This document shows, piece by piece, positions 48,187 through 48,839 of a stretch of DNA of 48,839 nucleotides. The stretch lies in the NCBI GenBank assembly GCA_900553135.1, contig USCO01000002.1, positions 1-48,839 of the forward strand, given 5' to 3'. Source of the stretch: an uncultured Eubacteriales bacterium. Its GTDB lineage: Bacteria; Bacillota; Clostridia; Oscillospirales; Oscillospiraceae. Under the pieces are notes generated by a model, which was not told the origin of the DNA, searched no databases, and was given only the letters and a program-made list of their open reading frames with translations. Position 1 is the first letter of the stretch; each line of letters starts with the position of its first letter. The position numbers and the translations under genes were made by a program.

Positions 48187-48839
48187 ATGAACAAAATCAG
48201 AACCCGTTTTGCTCCAAGCCCTACTGGTTATATGCATATAGGAAATTTAAGAACTGCATTATATAGTTACTTAATCGCTAAACATCTTGACGGCGAGTTT
48301 ATTTTAAGAATTGAAGATACAGATAAAGAACGTGAAGTAAGTGGTGCTATTGACCTTATTTATGATGTTTTAAAAGATACTGGTTTAACATATGATGAAG
48401 GACCATTAAAACCAGGTAATGTAGGACCATATATTCAATCAAAAAGACTAGAAATATATCAAAAATATGCCCATAAATTAGTTGATTTAGGTTATGGACA
48501 TTATTGTTTTTGTAGTGAAGATACGATTAAAGAAAACCAAAATTATTTATATGATGATCCATGTAAAAATATTTCAATTGAAGAAGCTAGAAAAAGAATT
48601 GCAAATAATGAAAAATATACCATTCGTCAAACTATTAATAAAACTGGAACAACTACATTTAATGATGCAGTTTATGGCACTATTGAATACGAAAATTCCT
48701 TATTAGACGAAGGAATTTTATTAAAGAGTGATGGTTATCCTACATATAACTTTGCTAATGTCATTGATGATCACTTAATGAATATTACACATGTCGTTAG
48801 AGGAAATGAATATTTATCAAGTACTCCTAAATATAATTT
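48187..48839 (+). CDS. gltX: Glutamyl-tRNA synthetase, 5' part, AT-rich (3' end beyond window)
   Basis: The open frame of 217 codons runs to the window edge without a stop. It begins MNKIRTRFAPSPTGYMHIGN, which includes the class I HIGH-type motif (MHIGN), followed by LRTALYSYLIAKHL and FILRIEDTDKEREV, all characteristic of GltX. Further on are CFCSEDTIKE and DGYPTYNFANVIDDHLMNIT and VVRGNEYLSSTPKYN. It charges tRNA-Glu and, in many Bacillota, also tRNA-Gln. Codons are overwhelmingly A/T-ending (TTA, GAT, AAA), unlike any other gene in the window. An AAAGGAG ribosome site precedes the ATG. I infer it comes from a different, AT-rich bacterium (Mollicutes- or Erysipelotrichia-like). Confidence 0.93.
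   Translation, partial: MNKIRTRFAPSPTGYMHIGNLRTALYSYLIAKHLDGEFILRIEDTDKEREVSGAIDLIYDVLKDTGLTYDEGPLKPGNVGPYIQSKRLEIYQKYAHKLVDLGYGHYCFCSEDTIKENQNYLYDDPCKNISIEEARKRIANNEKYTIRQTINKTGTTTFNDAVYGTIEYENSLLDEGILLKSDGYPTYNFANVIDDHLMNITHVVRGNEYLSSTPKYN

Noticed and set aside
48134..48839. gltX as a horizontally acquired gene of this organism
   Set aside because: The mismatched tRNA acceptor stem and lack of integrase or flanking repeats fit an assembly join better, although transfer cannot be fully excluded.

Overview
The window is almost entirely the chromosome of a high-GC, spore-forming, anaerobic Bacillota. The closest match by gene content and codon use is the gut Oscillospiraceae (Flavonifractor / Pseudoflavonifractor / Lawsonibacter-like). 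This is an inference from spoVAC, gdpP-rplI-dnaB-tilS-hpt-ftsH, indolepyruvate:ferredoxin oxidoreductase, hbd, a yybP-ykoY/mntP pair and classic sigma-A promoters. The last ~700 bases (from about 48,134) are of very different, AT-rich composition and carry a glutamyl-tRNA synthetase. The join falls inside a tRNA-Gln gene whose acceptor halves do not match, so the end of the contig is probably a chimeric assembly join.

Layout. 1-4,765 (minus): a partial DUF3006-like gene, a secreted copper-amine-oxidase-N protein split by an in-frame TAG, an ornithine cyclodeaminase-type (TIGR00300) enzyme with a structured leader, tRNA-Arg(CCG), an Sfp-type phosphopantetheinyl transferase and a DUF6512 membrane protein. 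4,875-13,459 (plus): spoVAC, then a housekeeping run gdpP-rplI-dnaB-tilS-hpt-ftsH. 13,615-18,180 (minus): an arylpyruvate/arylacetyl-CoA locus (YerC-type TrpR-like regulator, iorA, iorB, paaK, ACT protein), divergent from an acyl-CoA synthetase. 20,309-24,856: mntP under a Mn2+ riboswitch, a DarA-type c-di-AMP receptor, an ECF sigma/anti-sigma pair, a MarR regulator, a small membrane protein and phosphofructokinase. 25,031-27,045: a LytTR/GHKL two-component system. 27,269-33,225: two GH3 glycosidases, the first membrane-anchored with reversed domain order, plus a GtrA-like membrane protein. 33,436-38,824: an EAL phosphodiesterase, a 39-aa ORF, a TatD / radical SAM / lipoprotein cluster and hbd.

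38,929-45,700 (minus) is a complete polyamine operon: speD-speA-speE-speB-carboxynorspermidine dehydrogenase-carboxynorspermidine decarboxylase. It holds both known bacterial routes from putrescine to spermidine. Its ~370-nt leader has a strong promoter, a 43-codon upstream ORF, mutually exclusive hairpins and a perfect 13-bp terminator ahead of speD. This is the best candidate here for an undescribed regulatory system: a polyamine-operon leader-peptide attenuator.

45,772-48,133 (minus): a family 2 glycosyltransferase, a four-helix-bundle (23S intervening-sequence type) protein with repeats around it, tRNA-Lys(TTT) and the hybrid tRNA-Gln(TTG). No CRISPR array, integrase, transposase or rRNA gene was seen. 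All family names rest on reading motifs by eye; no database search was run.
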